A DNA stretch of 64,000 nucleotides from JACVRW01 sp963733885 (lineage in GTDB: Bacteria > Actinomycetota > Thermoleophilia > Solirubrobacterales > Thermoleophilaceae), in the NCBI GenBank assembly GCA_963733885.1, contig CAVTES010000017.1, positions 1-64,000 of the forward strand, in the 5' to 3' direction. Below are positions 31,614-39,716 of the stretch, in pieces (positions within the stretch are counted from its first letter, which is position 1; each line of letters starts with the position of its first letter). The position numbers were made by a program, and so were the translations under genes. The notes beneath the pieces are model-generated. The model made no database searches and was not told the DNA's origin. It worked only from the letters and a program-made list of their open reading frames with translations.

Positions 31614-33182
31614 TCAGCTGCCTTTGCTGCCCAACGCGTACATCGCACCGGCCCGCGTTCCTACGAAGATTCGACCCCTCCATACGGCCGGCGTCGCCTC
31701 TATGCACCCATCGAGCTTCACGCGCCAGAGCTCGGGCGGCTTGCGCATCTGGTCGCTGACGTCGTAGGCGTGCAGGTGGCCCTCGCAGTCGCCCTGGATC
31801 AACACATCGTCAACAACGACTGGAGAGCTCCACGTCGGCCCAGGCAGCGGTATCCGCCACCGGACCCGCCCGCTCGCGCGATTCACGCCCAGCACCGCGC
31901 CCGCGTTGGTTGCGAGGTAGACCGTGTCGCGGTCGATTGCGGGGGTCGACCATGAGCCGCCGGCGCCGTCGCCGCCTGTCTCCCGGAGCGGCACCGACCA
32001 TACGACCGGCCGCCTGGGCCGCCGAGGGTTGAGCTTGATCAGCTGGCCGACTTCCAACGACCGCGCGGTCATTGCCTCGAGCTCGCTCGCGACGTATAGG
32101 TACTCCTTCTCGTCGATCACGATCGAGGCGTCCGTGTCGTCGCCCGTCCAGAACCGGAAGACTCGCTTTGCCTCGTGGCCGCCTCGTAGCACGCGGGAGA
32201 TGTCCCATCCTTGAACCAGGCCGGCCGAGTTGGCGAAGTAGACGACTCCGTCATCGAACGCGACCGAGCTCTCGATCGAGTAGTGGCCGCCGGGGGCGTC
32301 GGCGGCGAGTTGGTCATCCCAACTCGGCACCGTGAGCACTACGCGGGGGCGAACGCGGACCTTGCCGTCGGCGGTCCAGCCGCGGTTTAGCTTGATCACG
32401 TGGAGCCAGGAGTTCTCGCCGCCCTCGAGTAGGTAATCGCCGACGACGAGTGCGGCGCCGTCCCAGTCGTTGTTCCACTCGGGGTCGGGCACGCTCGTGT
32501 TTGCGTCGAGCGACCAGAGCACGGTTGGCCGCTCCCGGTCGAGCGCGACGATGCGGAACTGGTCGTCGCGCGAGCCCGCGTAGTAGAGCGGGTAGCCGTC
32601 CGGATCGGAGGTGGCCGAGCCCTTGGCCAGGTCGCCGGTGTCGAGGCTCTCGCGCATCGACGTTCCGCTCCTCGCATCGAGGAAGTGGTAGTTCGTGTCG
32701 TAGGCGCCAAAGCGCAGCTCGAGGCGTCCGTGCTCGTGCGGGATCACGTTCGGCTGGCCGGTCCAGCCCACGCCGCACCAGGTATGAGTCCCGGTCTCGT
32801 CCGTCGACGGCGCGCACATCCCGCCACTGCGCGGAAAGCGCCACAGGATCCGCGGCCGTCGGGGCACCGGGCCCTCGCCGTAGTAGGAGCGTGTGAGGTT
32901 GCCGCGGAAGGTCGTGATCCCGAGCACGTCCGGGTTGATCGCCCCCTTGGGCGGCATCGGCGCGAAGCGCAACTTCGGTTGTGTTGTCACGTCGAGCGGC
33001 CAGCTCGGCCGCTCGGCCGCGATCGGGTCGTCGTCGCTTCGAGCGACGGCGAGCTCCAGCGCTCCCGCCACCGCGACACCGGCCACGACGGCGATGACGA
33101 GGAGCAGCCTCCGGCGCCACCGGCGTCGGCCGGCAGGGGGTGTGGAGGCAGCAGAGGGGCGGGAGCCAGCCAGCGCGGCCAC
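31614..33182 (-). CDS. Membrane-anchored PQQ-type beta-propeller protein
   Basis: The 522-residue protein has one N-terminal helix (LLLVIAVVAGVAVAGALELA at about residue 26) and an outside beta-propeller built of PQQ-like blades (VLWSLDANTSVPDPEW, GSWSTPAIDRDTVYLATNAG, SPVVVDDVLIQGDCEGHLHA, ATPAVWRGRIFVGTRAGAMY). Four cysteines are present (GGMCAPS, TWCGVGW, QGDCEG, DGCIEA). BamB-like scaffolds and PQQ enzymes share this fold; I see no evidence for a bound cofactor. It is divergent from the SnoaL-like gene and lies inside the kinase island, so it may take part in envelope sensing. Confidence 0.8.
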   Translation of the reverse strand: MAALAGSRPSAASTPPAGRRRWRRRLLLVIAVVAGVAVAGALELAVARSDDDPIAAERPSWPLDVTTQPKLRFAPMPPKGAINPDVLGITTFRGNLTRSYYGEGPVPRRPRILWRFPRSGGMCAPSTDETGTHTWCGVGWTGQPNVIPHEHGRLELRFGAYDTNYHFLDARSGTSMRESLDTGDLAKGSATSDPDGYPLYYAGSRDDQFRIVALDRERPTVLWSLDANTSVPDPEWNNDWDGAALVVGDYLLEGGENSWLHVIKLNRGWTADGKVRVRPRVVLTVPSWDDQLAADAPGGHYSIESSVAFDDGVVYFANSAGLVQGWDISRVLRGGHEAKRVFRFWTGDDTDASIVIDEKEYLYVASELEAMTARSLEVGQLIKLNPRRPRRPVVWSVPLRETGGDGAGGSWSTPAIDRDTVYLATNAGAVLGVNRASGRVRWRIPLPGPTWSSPVVVDDVLIQGDCEGHLHAYDVSDQMRKPPELWRVKLDGCIEATPAVWRGRIFVGTRAGAMYALGSKGS

Positions 33183-33308
33183 GGTTCCCAGCGATTACGA
33201 CGGATCGGCACATTCCCCTGCCGCGTGTGAGCCGACCACGGCGTGCCGGGTTCGATCGAACGGGATACGCGGGGCGGACGTTTCCTGGGAGACTCGAGTT
33301 GAGAGAAG

Positions 33309-33698
33309 ATGTCCCAGGAAACCCTGGAGCTGTTCCGCCAAGGGCTCGCGGCGTGGAACGACGGCGACTACGAGGCCATCGTGGAGATGTGCCACCCGGA
33401 TGTGGAATGGACGTTCTCCGATCGCCTTCCCGACGCCACCGGGGAGATCCGCGGAAAGGCCTCCGTCCGCACGTTCTTCGAGACCTTCACCGGAGACTGG
33501 TCCGACATCTCGATCCGTCCCGAGCGGATCGCTGATCTCGGCCCTCACGTCGTCGCCAACGTCGAATTTCTGGCCAGAGGACGCGACGGCATCGAGGTGA
33601 GGATGCGCTTCGTCCACGTCTGGACGGTCCGGGAGGGCCAGATCGTCCGCTTTCGCGGGTACGGAACATTCGACGAGGCCCTCGAAGCCGTCGGGTAG
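33309..33698 (+). CDS. SnoaL-like / NTF2-fold protein
   Basis: The 129-residue protein fits the SnoaL-like cone fold: ETLELFRQGLAAWNDGDYEA at the start, then MCHPDVEWTF, GEIRGKASVRTFFETFTGDW and VHVWTVREGQIVRFRGY near the end. Such proteins may be isomerases, cyclases or ligand binders; no substrate can be named. It is the only plus-strand gene in the kinase island. The ATG at 33309 is preceded by GAGAAGATG-type spacing. Confidence 0.85.
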   Translation: MSQETLELFRQGLAAWNDGDYEAIVEMCHPDVEWTFSDRLPDATGEIRGKASVRTFFETFTGDWSDISIRPERIADLGPHVVANVEFLARGRDGIEVRMRFVHVWTVREGQIVRFRGYGTFDEALEAVG

Positions 33699-33775
33699 CG
33701 CGTGTGCACATCACCGCGTGTGCCGCGGCACGCATTCCGGCCGGGTCGAGGAAAGTCCGCCGGGAGAATGCCGTC

Positions 33776-33804
33776 GAGGGGCGGCGCCGTCGGCGCCGCC
33801 CCTC
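33776..33804 (-). terminator. GC hairpin after small protein paralog B
   Basis: GAGGGGCGGCGCC pairs with GGCGCCGCCCCTC around GTC, a 13-bp perfect stem. There is no T-run on the minus strand side, but position and sequence match the terminator at 30818. It may also work for the converging SnoaL-like gene. Confidence 0.65.
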
Positions 33805-33840
33805 TCGAGGTGACCGTCCCTGGTCGACTCTCGGCTTGGG

Positions 33841-34332
33841 TCAGTGGGCTGCCACCCCGAATCCCTGGCGGCGCCTGCGCCCCGTCAGGAGCAGTGCCGA
33901 CCCGCCCGCGATGCTGAACAGTGCCAGCATCCCGGCTGCGCCGATGCCCGCGTCGCCCCAGTCGAAGCCGCCGGCGGCCGCGCTGACCTGTACGACGGGG
34001 GGAATCGCACTGATCTCGGCGCTGATGCGGTCGACCATCTGCTGCATCTCGGGCGACTCGACCAGCTTGCGCTCCGAGTCCGTGTAGGGGCCGGGGCCGG
34101 CGTGCGTGACGACGACTGGCGCGGACGGCAGATCCCGGCCGGCGTCGACCGCGTCGGGCGAGCCGTAGTCGCGGTTGAGCTCATACGGGCCACGCTCGGC
34201 CTCGTTCAGGCCGCCCTGCTCGGCGGCGTCCTTCGCGTCCGGCGAGCGAAGGTCCTGGGTCTGCGCGGACGCCGGCACCGCGAACACCGTCATTAGCGCC
34301 GCGGTGGTGAGGATGGTGTTGCGTCGAAGCAT
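33841..34332 (-). CDS. Small secreted membrane-anchored protein, paralog B
   Basis: The 163-residue protein repeats the plan of paralog A: signal peptide (MLRRNTILTTAALMTVFAVP), QDLRSPDAKDAAEQGGLNEA, GSPDAVDAGRDLPSAP, YTDSERKLVESPEMQQMVDR, then GGFDWGDAGIGAAGMLALFS and a basic tail. It is shorter by the loss of the Pro-rich insert after the signal peptide. It sits directly downstream of the broken kinase 34445-37587 and is followed by a GC hairpin. Confidence 0.8.
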   Translation of the reverse strand: MLRRNTILTTAALMTVFAVPASAQTQDLRSPDAKDAAEQGGLNEAERGPYELNRDYGSPDAVDAGRDLPSAPVVVTHAGPGPYTDSERKLVESPEMQQMVDRISAEISAIPPVVQVSAAAGGFDWGDAGIGAAGMLALFSIAGGSALLLTGRRRRQGFGVAAH

Positions 34333-34436
34333 TGTCGCCTCCTGTTCGGTGGCCGCCCTGTGCGGCCGAGCGACGACAACCTTCGGGGTCGCCGGTTGCA
34401 GCGCGGGGTGGCGCGCGGTATACGCCGGTAAACGCC
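34333..34436 (-). promoter_or_regulatory. Conserved upstream block of paralog B
   Basis: The leader hairpin GGCCG/CGGCC lies at 34351-34367, CGGTTGCAGCGCGGGGTGGC starts at 34393, and the repeats ATACGCC (34420-34426) and AAACGCC (34430-34436) have a 10-bp period. The offset from CGGTTGCAGC to the second repeat is 37 bp, as in paralogs A and C. The block touches the end of the upstream kinase gene. Confidence 0.65.
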
Positions 34437-34444
34437 GGGCCGGC

Positions 34445-37400
34445 CTACCGCCGCCCGACCAGCTCTGCTCGAGGAGTGATCACCGCGTGCACGCGCGGCT
34501 TGCCCTTCTCGATGCGATACATCGTCACCGCGCCGGAGGTCGTGTCGCCGTTCTCGTCGAACTCGAAGCTGCCGAGGATGCCGTCCTTCACGCGCACCTT
34601 GAGCAGCTGCTCGGTCACCGAAGCCCGCGTGCCGTCGGAGGCGGCGATGGCGTCGAGCAGCACCTCGGCGGCCTGAGCCGTGGTGATCGAGTACGGGTCC
34701 ACTTCGCCTCCAACCGCCTCTTCGAACGCTTCGGCAAAGGCTCGCCCTGAAGGGGGAACCCGTGAGGGCGGCAGGCTCGCGACGCTGAAGAAGAGTCCCT
34801 CGGCGTCGGCGCCCGCCTCCTCGATGATGTCGCGGAACTCGCTGAAGCCATCCGGCGCCAGGATCGGGATGCGCGGTCCCAGGGCGGCGCGCAGGTTGCG
34901 CAGCAGGGCGGCGCCGTTGTTGAAGGAGTAGCCGCCGAGGAAGACCCCGTCGGCTCCGGACCGCTCGATCCGCCTGCGCCAGTTCCCGGTATCGGCGGTC
35001 GCGAACGTCCCAGCGTCCTGACCCGGCCACTGCGACGCCCAGCTTGCCGGCCGTCCGTACAACCGCCTTGGCCACGCCGATCCCGTACAGGTCCCCGTCG
35101 TCGAGGACGTAGAGCCTCGCCACGTCCAGTCGCCTCGCCATCAAGGCCGCCGCCGCGCCTTGGACGTCGTCGGCCGCCACCACTCGGGCGAAGTGGCGCA
35201 CGCCACGGGGGTAGTACATCTGGGGCTCACCGGGCAGGGCGCCGGGGGCATCTCGCGTGAGGCCGACCGCCGTCGCGCTCGCGCTGATGGTCGCGAGCGG
35301 GCCGTCACGCGCATTGCCAAGGAGGGGGATGAGGAAGCTCGCGCAGCCCGAGTTGTACGGGCCGATCACCCCGATCACACTGGTGGCATCCGAATACGCG
35401 CGGGCGCTCCTGCGGCAGGTCGCGGGCGTCCACGGGTAGCCCGTCTGCTCGCCGCTCCGAACGCTCGAGTCGTCGCAGGACTGATACCCGAGCCGGTATC
35501 GGCCCGCCTGGAAGTCGTGCCGAGCGAGGACGTAACGGATCGCGTCGGTGAACTGCAGCGGCTGGAGATTGCTGCGAGGCAACTGCAGAGGCAGGTCGGA
35601 CACGATGAGGTACTGGGGCTTCCCATTCCCCGCGAACTCGACCGGCGTGCAGAACGGCTCCTCGACCGCCCCGGGTACCCGAACCTCTCGTCCCGGTTTC
35701 GTGAGCGCCGCTCTGAAGCCGGGCTGGACCGAGACCCAGACCCGCCCCTGCCCCACCGTCACACCGGTCGGAGCACCACCGACCGGAATGGAGGCCGCGG
35801 GGTGTTGTCGTCCGGATCGACCCGTGCGAGGGCCCCCTCGCCGGTCAACGCAACCCAGACGGAGCCTTCTCCGGTCGCAATCGCGCTCGGGTTGCTCCCG
35901 ACGCCGAGGGGGATCGTCGCCGTAACCGACGCGAGCTCCGGGTCTATGCGCGTCACGCTCGGTGTGTTGCCGTTCAGTACCCAGACCGCGCCCTCCCCCG
36001 CGGCGATGGCGATCGGCGCGGGCCCCGTCAGGCCGGCCCGGCCCGACAGCGGGATCGTTGCTCGGATCGATCCGCTCCTCGGATCGATCTCGATAACGCG
36101 CGAGGTCGCGCCGCTCACCGCCCAGATCGGATCCGGCGCCGACAGCCACGTCTTCGACCACTTGGCCCACGTCGATGGTCTTGAGAACGCCGCCGTCCTC
36201 AGGGTCGAGCTTCAACCAGCCGCGTCGTTCCGTCCGTGACCCACAGGGCGCCGAGTCCAACGTCCACTCCGGCGCGAGTCGGCCGAAGGCCGGGGGTGAG
36301 CGCAAGGCGGTTGGCGACGGACCCGTATGCGGCATCGACGCGCAGGAGCGCGTTTCGCCGCGCGTCGATTATCCAGGCCGAGTCGTCCGTGGCCGTGATG
36401 TCGGTCACGGCGGCGTTCGCCGACGCGATCCTTTCCACCGAGAGCGAGCGACCGTCGATGGCGGAGATCGTCCCGCCGGCGTCGCTGGCGACCCAGACCG
36501 ATCGGCCGCCCGCGGCAAGCGGACCCGGCCGGCCGGGGATGCGAACCTCGTCGACGATCTGGTTCGAATCCGGGTCCAGTACGGCGACCGAGTCCGGTGA
36601 GACCGGCTTGAACCCGCCGCGCGCCGTGCCCCGGTCCCCCGTCAACTCCGGAACGACGACGGCGGCCGCTGCGGCGACGAGGAGCAGCCCGCCGGCGAGC
36701 ACAAGCCGCCGCCCGATCCGGAGCCGCCTCGCGCGCCGTGCGGGCGGCTCGAAGCCGAGCCCCGACGAGGCGGTGGCGAGGAGCTCGTCGCAGCTCGCAT
36801 GGCGCTCATGCTTGTCCTTGGCCAGCGCCCTGCGCAGCACGGGATCGAGATCCGGATGGCCAGGAAGCGAGGGGGGCTCGTCCTGCATGTGAGCCCAGAG
36901 GGTCTCGGCCTCCGTGTCGCGCCGGAACGGCGGCGCCCCGGAGAGGCATTCGTACAGGACGCAGGCGAGCGCGTAGCAGTCCGTGCGTCCGTCCACGGCC
37001 TCGCCGCGGATCTGCTCCGGCGCCAGGTAGTCGAGCGTCCCGACGACTCGCCCGGTGTCCGTGGAGGCGCCGCCAACCTGCTTGGTGATGCCGAAGTCGC
37101 TCAGGTAGGCGTGGCCGTCCTCGTCGAGCAGCACGTTTGCGGGCTTCACGTCCCGGTGGACCAGCCCGCGCTTGTGTGCGGCGTCCAGGGCATCGGCGAT
37201 CTGGGCGAGCACCCCGAGCGCGCGTTCGGGCGACAGCTTCCCCTCGCGATCGAGCAGCGTCCTCAGGTCGCTGCCCTCCACGTACCGCATCGCCAGGTAG
37301 AGCTGTCCATCGCGCTCACCGGCCTCGTGGATCGGCACCACGTGGGGGTGGTCGAGCGACGCGGCGAGCCGCGACTCGCGCAGGAACCGGGTCCGAAATC

Positions 37401-37587
37401 GCTCGTCCTGGGCGAGCTCCGGCGCGATCAGCTTGAGCGCCACCGGCCGCTCCAACGACACGTCCCAGGCCCGGTAGACGACGCCCATTCCACCGCGGCC
37501 GATCAGCGACTCGACCCGGTAGCCGGCGAAGGTGGTGCCGGGGCTCAACGCACCGTTGCGGTGCGTTCCGGAGGGGCGCGAGTCCAC
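34445..37587 (-). pseudogene. Receptor Ser/Thr kinase with PBP domain, four frameshifts
   Basis: The kinase part is intact (GRGGMGVVYRAWD, VALKLIAPE, LVHRDVKPANVLL, SDFGITK), as is the membrane helix (LVLAGGLLLVAAAAAVVVPE). The propeller and PBP part can be followed only by changing frame near 36214, 36128, 35800 and 34975: three insertions and one deletion. Pieces include IAAGEGAVWVLNGNTPSVTR, YLIVSDLPLQL, GPYNSGCASFLIPLLGNA and SGADGVFLGGYSFNNG, ending VGRR. If real, a soluble-domain-less kinase of about 460 residues would remain. Four indels in 1.3 kb fit decay of a duplicate, but sequence error cannot be excluded. GTG 37587 is the likeliest start. Confidence 0.75.
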
Positions 37588-37628
37588 GCCCGACCGTACC
37601 ACGGGTGTTGCCCGCACGCGGACACGAC

Positions 37629-37655
37629 GAGGGGCGGCGCGCCGCGCCGCCCCTC
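37629..37655 (-). terminator. GC hairpin after small protein paralog C
   Basis: GAGGGGCGGCGC pairs with GCGCCGCCCCTC around GCC. It is the third example of the GAGGGGCGGC stem, each a short distance after a small membrane-protein gene. The following bases on the minus strand (GTCGTGTCC) are not T-rich. Confidence 0.65.
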
Positions 37656-37669
37656 GCCTCGACATTGGG

Positions 37670-38323
37670 TTAGTGGGTCGCCACCCGGACGCCACGGCGC
37701 CGACGGCCCGTGATCATGAGCGCGGACCCTGCGGCGATGCTGAACAGTGCCAGCATCCCGGCCGCGCCGATCGCCGCGTCGCCCCAGTCAAAGCCGCCGG
37801 AGGGCCCACGGACCTCGACGACTTGGGGTGTCGCGCGTATCTCTGCGCTGACGCGGTCCATCATGGCCTGCACCTCGGACGACTCGACCAGCTTACGCTC
37901 GGCGTCCGTGAAGCCGGGCCCTGCCACGACGACCGGGGGTGTCTGCCGAATCTCGGCGCTGACGCGGTCCATCATGGCCTGCACGTCGCGCGACTCGACC
38001 AGCTTGCGCTCGGCGTCCGTGAAGGGGCCGGGCCCGGCGCCGACACCTGCCGCGACTGTCGCGGACGGCAGGTCCCGGGCGGCGTCGGCAGCGTCGGGCG
38101 AGCCGTAGTCACGGTTGAGCGTGAACGACCCGCCGTCGGACTCATCGAGGCCGCGCTGCTCGGCGGCGTCCTTGGAGTCCGGCGAGCGCAGGTCCTGGTA
38201 AGTCTGGGCGGACGCCGGCACCGCGAGCACCGCCGTCAGGGCCGCGGTCGTGAGGATGGTGTTGCGTAGACGCATTGTTGCCTCCTGTTCGGCGGCCGCC
38301 CTGTGCGGCCGGGACGGCCACAA
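37670..38323 (-). CDS. Small secreted membrane-anchored protein, paralog C
   Basis: The 217-residue protein has the same parts as paralogs A and B: signal peptide (MRLRNTILTTAALTAVLAVP), YQDLRSPDSKDAAEQRGLDE, GSPDAADAARDLPSAT, GGFDWGDAAIGAAGMLALFS and a basic tail. Uniquely, the block FTDAERKLVES followed by VQAMMDRVSAEIR occurs twice, which accounts for the extra length. It lies between the PBP genes upstream and the broken kinase downstream. SD GGAGGCAACA precedes the ATG. Confidence 0.8.
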   Translation of the reverse strand: MWPSRPHRAAAEQEATMRLRNTILTTAALTAVLAVPASAQTYQDLRSPDSKDAAEQRGLDESDGGSFTLNRDYGSPDAADAARDLPSATVAAGVGAGPGPFTDAERKLVESRDVQAMMDRVSAEIRQTPPVVVAGPGFTDAERKLVESSEVQAMMDRVSAEIRATPQVVEVRGPSGGFDWGDAAIGAAGMLALFSIAAGSALMITGRRRRGVRVATH

Positions 38324-38380
38324 CCCTCGACCCGGCCGGTTGCAGCACGGGGTGCGGCACGGTAGACGCCGGTAAACGCT
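38324..38380 (-). promoter_or_regulatory. Conserved upstream block of paralog C
   Basis: It holds the leader hairpin GGCCG/CGGCC at 38294-38310 (just inside the leader), CGGTTGCAGCACGGGGTG from 38337 and the repeats AGACGCC (38364-38370) and AAACGCT (38374-38380). Order and the 37-bp offset match paralogs A and B. Confidence 0.6.
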
Positions 38381-38393
38381 GCCCGCGGGCCGC

Positions 38394-39716
38394 CTAGCGG
38401 CGCGCGAGCAGTTCTGGCGGCGGCGTGATCGCCGTCTCGAAGCGCAGGTCGCCGTCTTCGATTCGGTAGACGGCGATCGTGTTGAGCGTCGTGTCGCCGT
38501 AGCGGTCGATCTCGAAATCGCCGATGTACCCGCCCTCCACGTTAGCCTCGAAGAGGTTCTTGAGGACTTGGGCTCGGGTGCCGTCGGAGTCCGCGATCGC
38601 GTCCAGCATCATGTTCGTGGCCTGCGCAGTGTGGACGGAGAAGCAGCACGGGCGCGCTCCGAAGCGGTCCTCGAACCGCGCCGCGAAGTCCTGCCCGTCC
38701 GACGGCAGCTTGCCGGTCGGCGGCACGGCGATCATCGGCGCGAAGCCCTCGGCCGCTGCGCCCGCGCCCTCGATGATCGGAGCGAGTTGGTGGAAGCCGT
38801 CAGGGCCGATGAGCTCCACATCGGGACCGAGCGTCTCCCGCAGGTCTTTGATCAGCTGAGGTCCGTTGCTGAAGACGTATCCGCCCAGGTAGACCCCGTC
38901 GGCGCCCGAGCCCCGGACCCGTTGCGCCAGTGCGCGGTAGTCGCGCGCCTTCGCATTCCACTGCGCGCGGCCGACCACGCGCAGCCCCAGGCGCTCGGCC
39001 GCGAAACTAAACGCCTCGGCGACGGCGAATCCGTAGGCGTCGTTGTCGTCGAGCACGAACACGCTCCGCGCGCCCTGGCGCTCGGCGAATACCGCGCCCG
39101 CCGCGCCCATCGTGTCGTCGGGCGGTGTGAGGCGCACGAGGCTGCGCCGGCCGGCTGTGGAGTATCGCTCCGGCTCGCCGCGCTCGACGCCCGGCCCGCC
39201 GCGCGTGAGCCCGAGGTAGGTGGGCCCGGCGACGGTCTGCGCGAGCGGCCCGCCGGGCGCGCGGTTGAGGATCGGGGTCGCCTCCCGCGCGCAGGTGGAG
39301 AACAGCGGTCCGTGCACGACGATCACACTGGGGTTGCGGGCGAACGCCCGGGCGTTGCCGCGGCACTTCTCGGGGCTCGCCGCGTCGCCCGACGCGGTGG
39401 TCTCGCCGCAGATCTGCAGCCCCACGGTGTAGTCGCCGGCGCGCCAGTCCCGCTCACCGAGCACCATCTTCAGGGCCTGCGAAATCTGCACGCCGTGATC
39501 GGTGAACTGTCCCTGCAGGACAGTGCTCGTCGCGATCAGGAAGTCCGGCTTCCCCTCCCCTCCGTATGTCACCGGCGAGCAGCCGGACGACTGAACCGGG
39601 GTCGCGGGCGGGAGGTCCGCCGCCTGCTCGTTGTCCTCCCCGCAGGCGGCTCCCATGAAGGTCGCGGCCACCGCAGCGGCGACGAGTCCAACGCGAATGA
39701 CCGGAAGCGCCCTCAT
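38394..39716 (-). CDS. PBP-domain lipoprotein, operon partner of receptor kinase
   Basis: The 440-residue protein has a lipoprotein signal (VAAAVAATFMGAAC), so it is probably tethered to the outer face of the membrane. The body is a type I PBP domain like the C-terminal part of the receptor kinases: PDFLIATSTVLQGQFTDHGV, CAREATPILNRAPGGPLAQT, SVFVLDDNDAYGFAVAEAFS, SGADGVYLGGYVFSNGPQLI, GDFEIDRYGDTTLNTIAVYR. No transporter genes are nearby. Its ATG overlaps the stop of the other PBP gene by 4 bp. It most likely acts as a separate ligand-binding subunit for the propeller kinase encoded upstream. Confidence 0.85.
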   Translation of the reverse strand: MRALPVIRVGLVAAAVAATFMGAACGEDNEQAADLPPATPVQSSGCSPVTYGGEGKPDFLIATSTVLQGQFTDHGVQISQALKMVLGERDWRAGDYTVGLQICGETTASGDAASPEKCRGNARAFARNPSVIVVHGPLFSTCAREATPILNRAPGGPLAQTVAGPTYLGLTRGGPGVERGEPERYSTAGRRSLVRLTPPDDTMGAAGAVFAERQGARSVFVLDDNDAYGFAVAEAFSFAAERLGLRVVGRAQWNAKARDYRALAQRVRGSGADGVYLGGYVFSNGPQLIKDLRETLGPDVELIGPDGFHQLAPIIEGAGAAAEGFAPMIAVPPTGKLPSDGQDFAARFEDRFGARPCCFSVHTAQATNMMLDAIADSDGTRAQVLKNLFEANVEGGYIGDFEIDRYGDTTLNTIAVYRIEDGDLRFETAITPPPELLARR

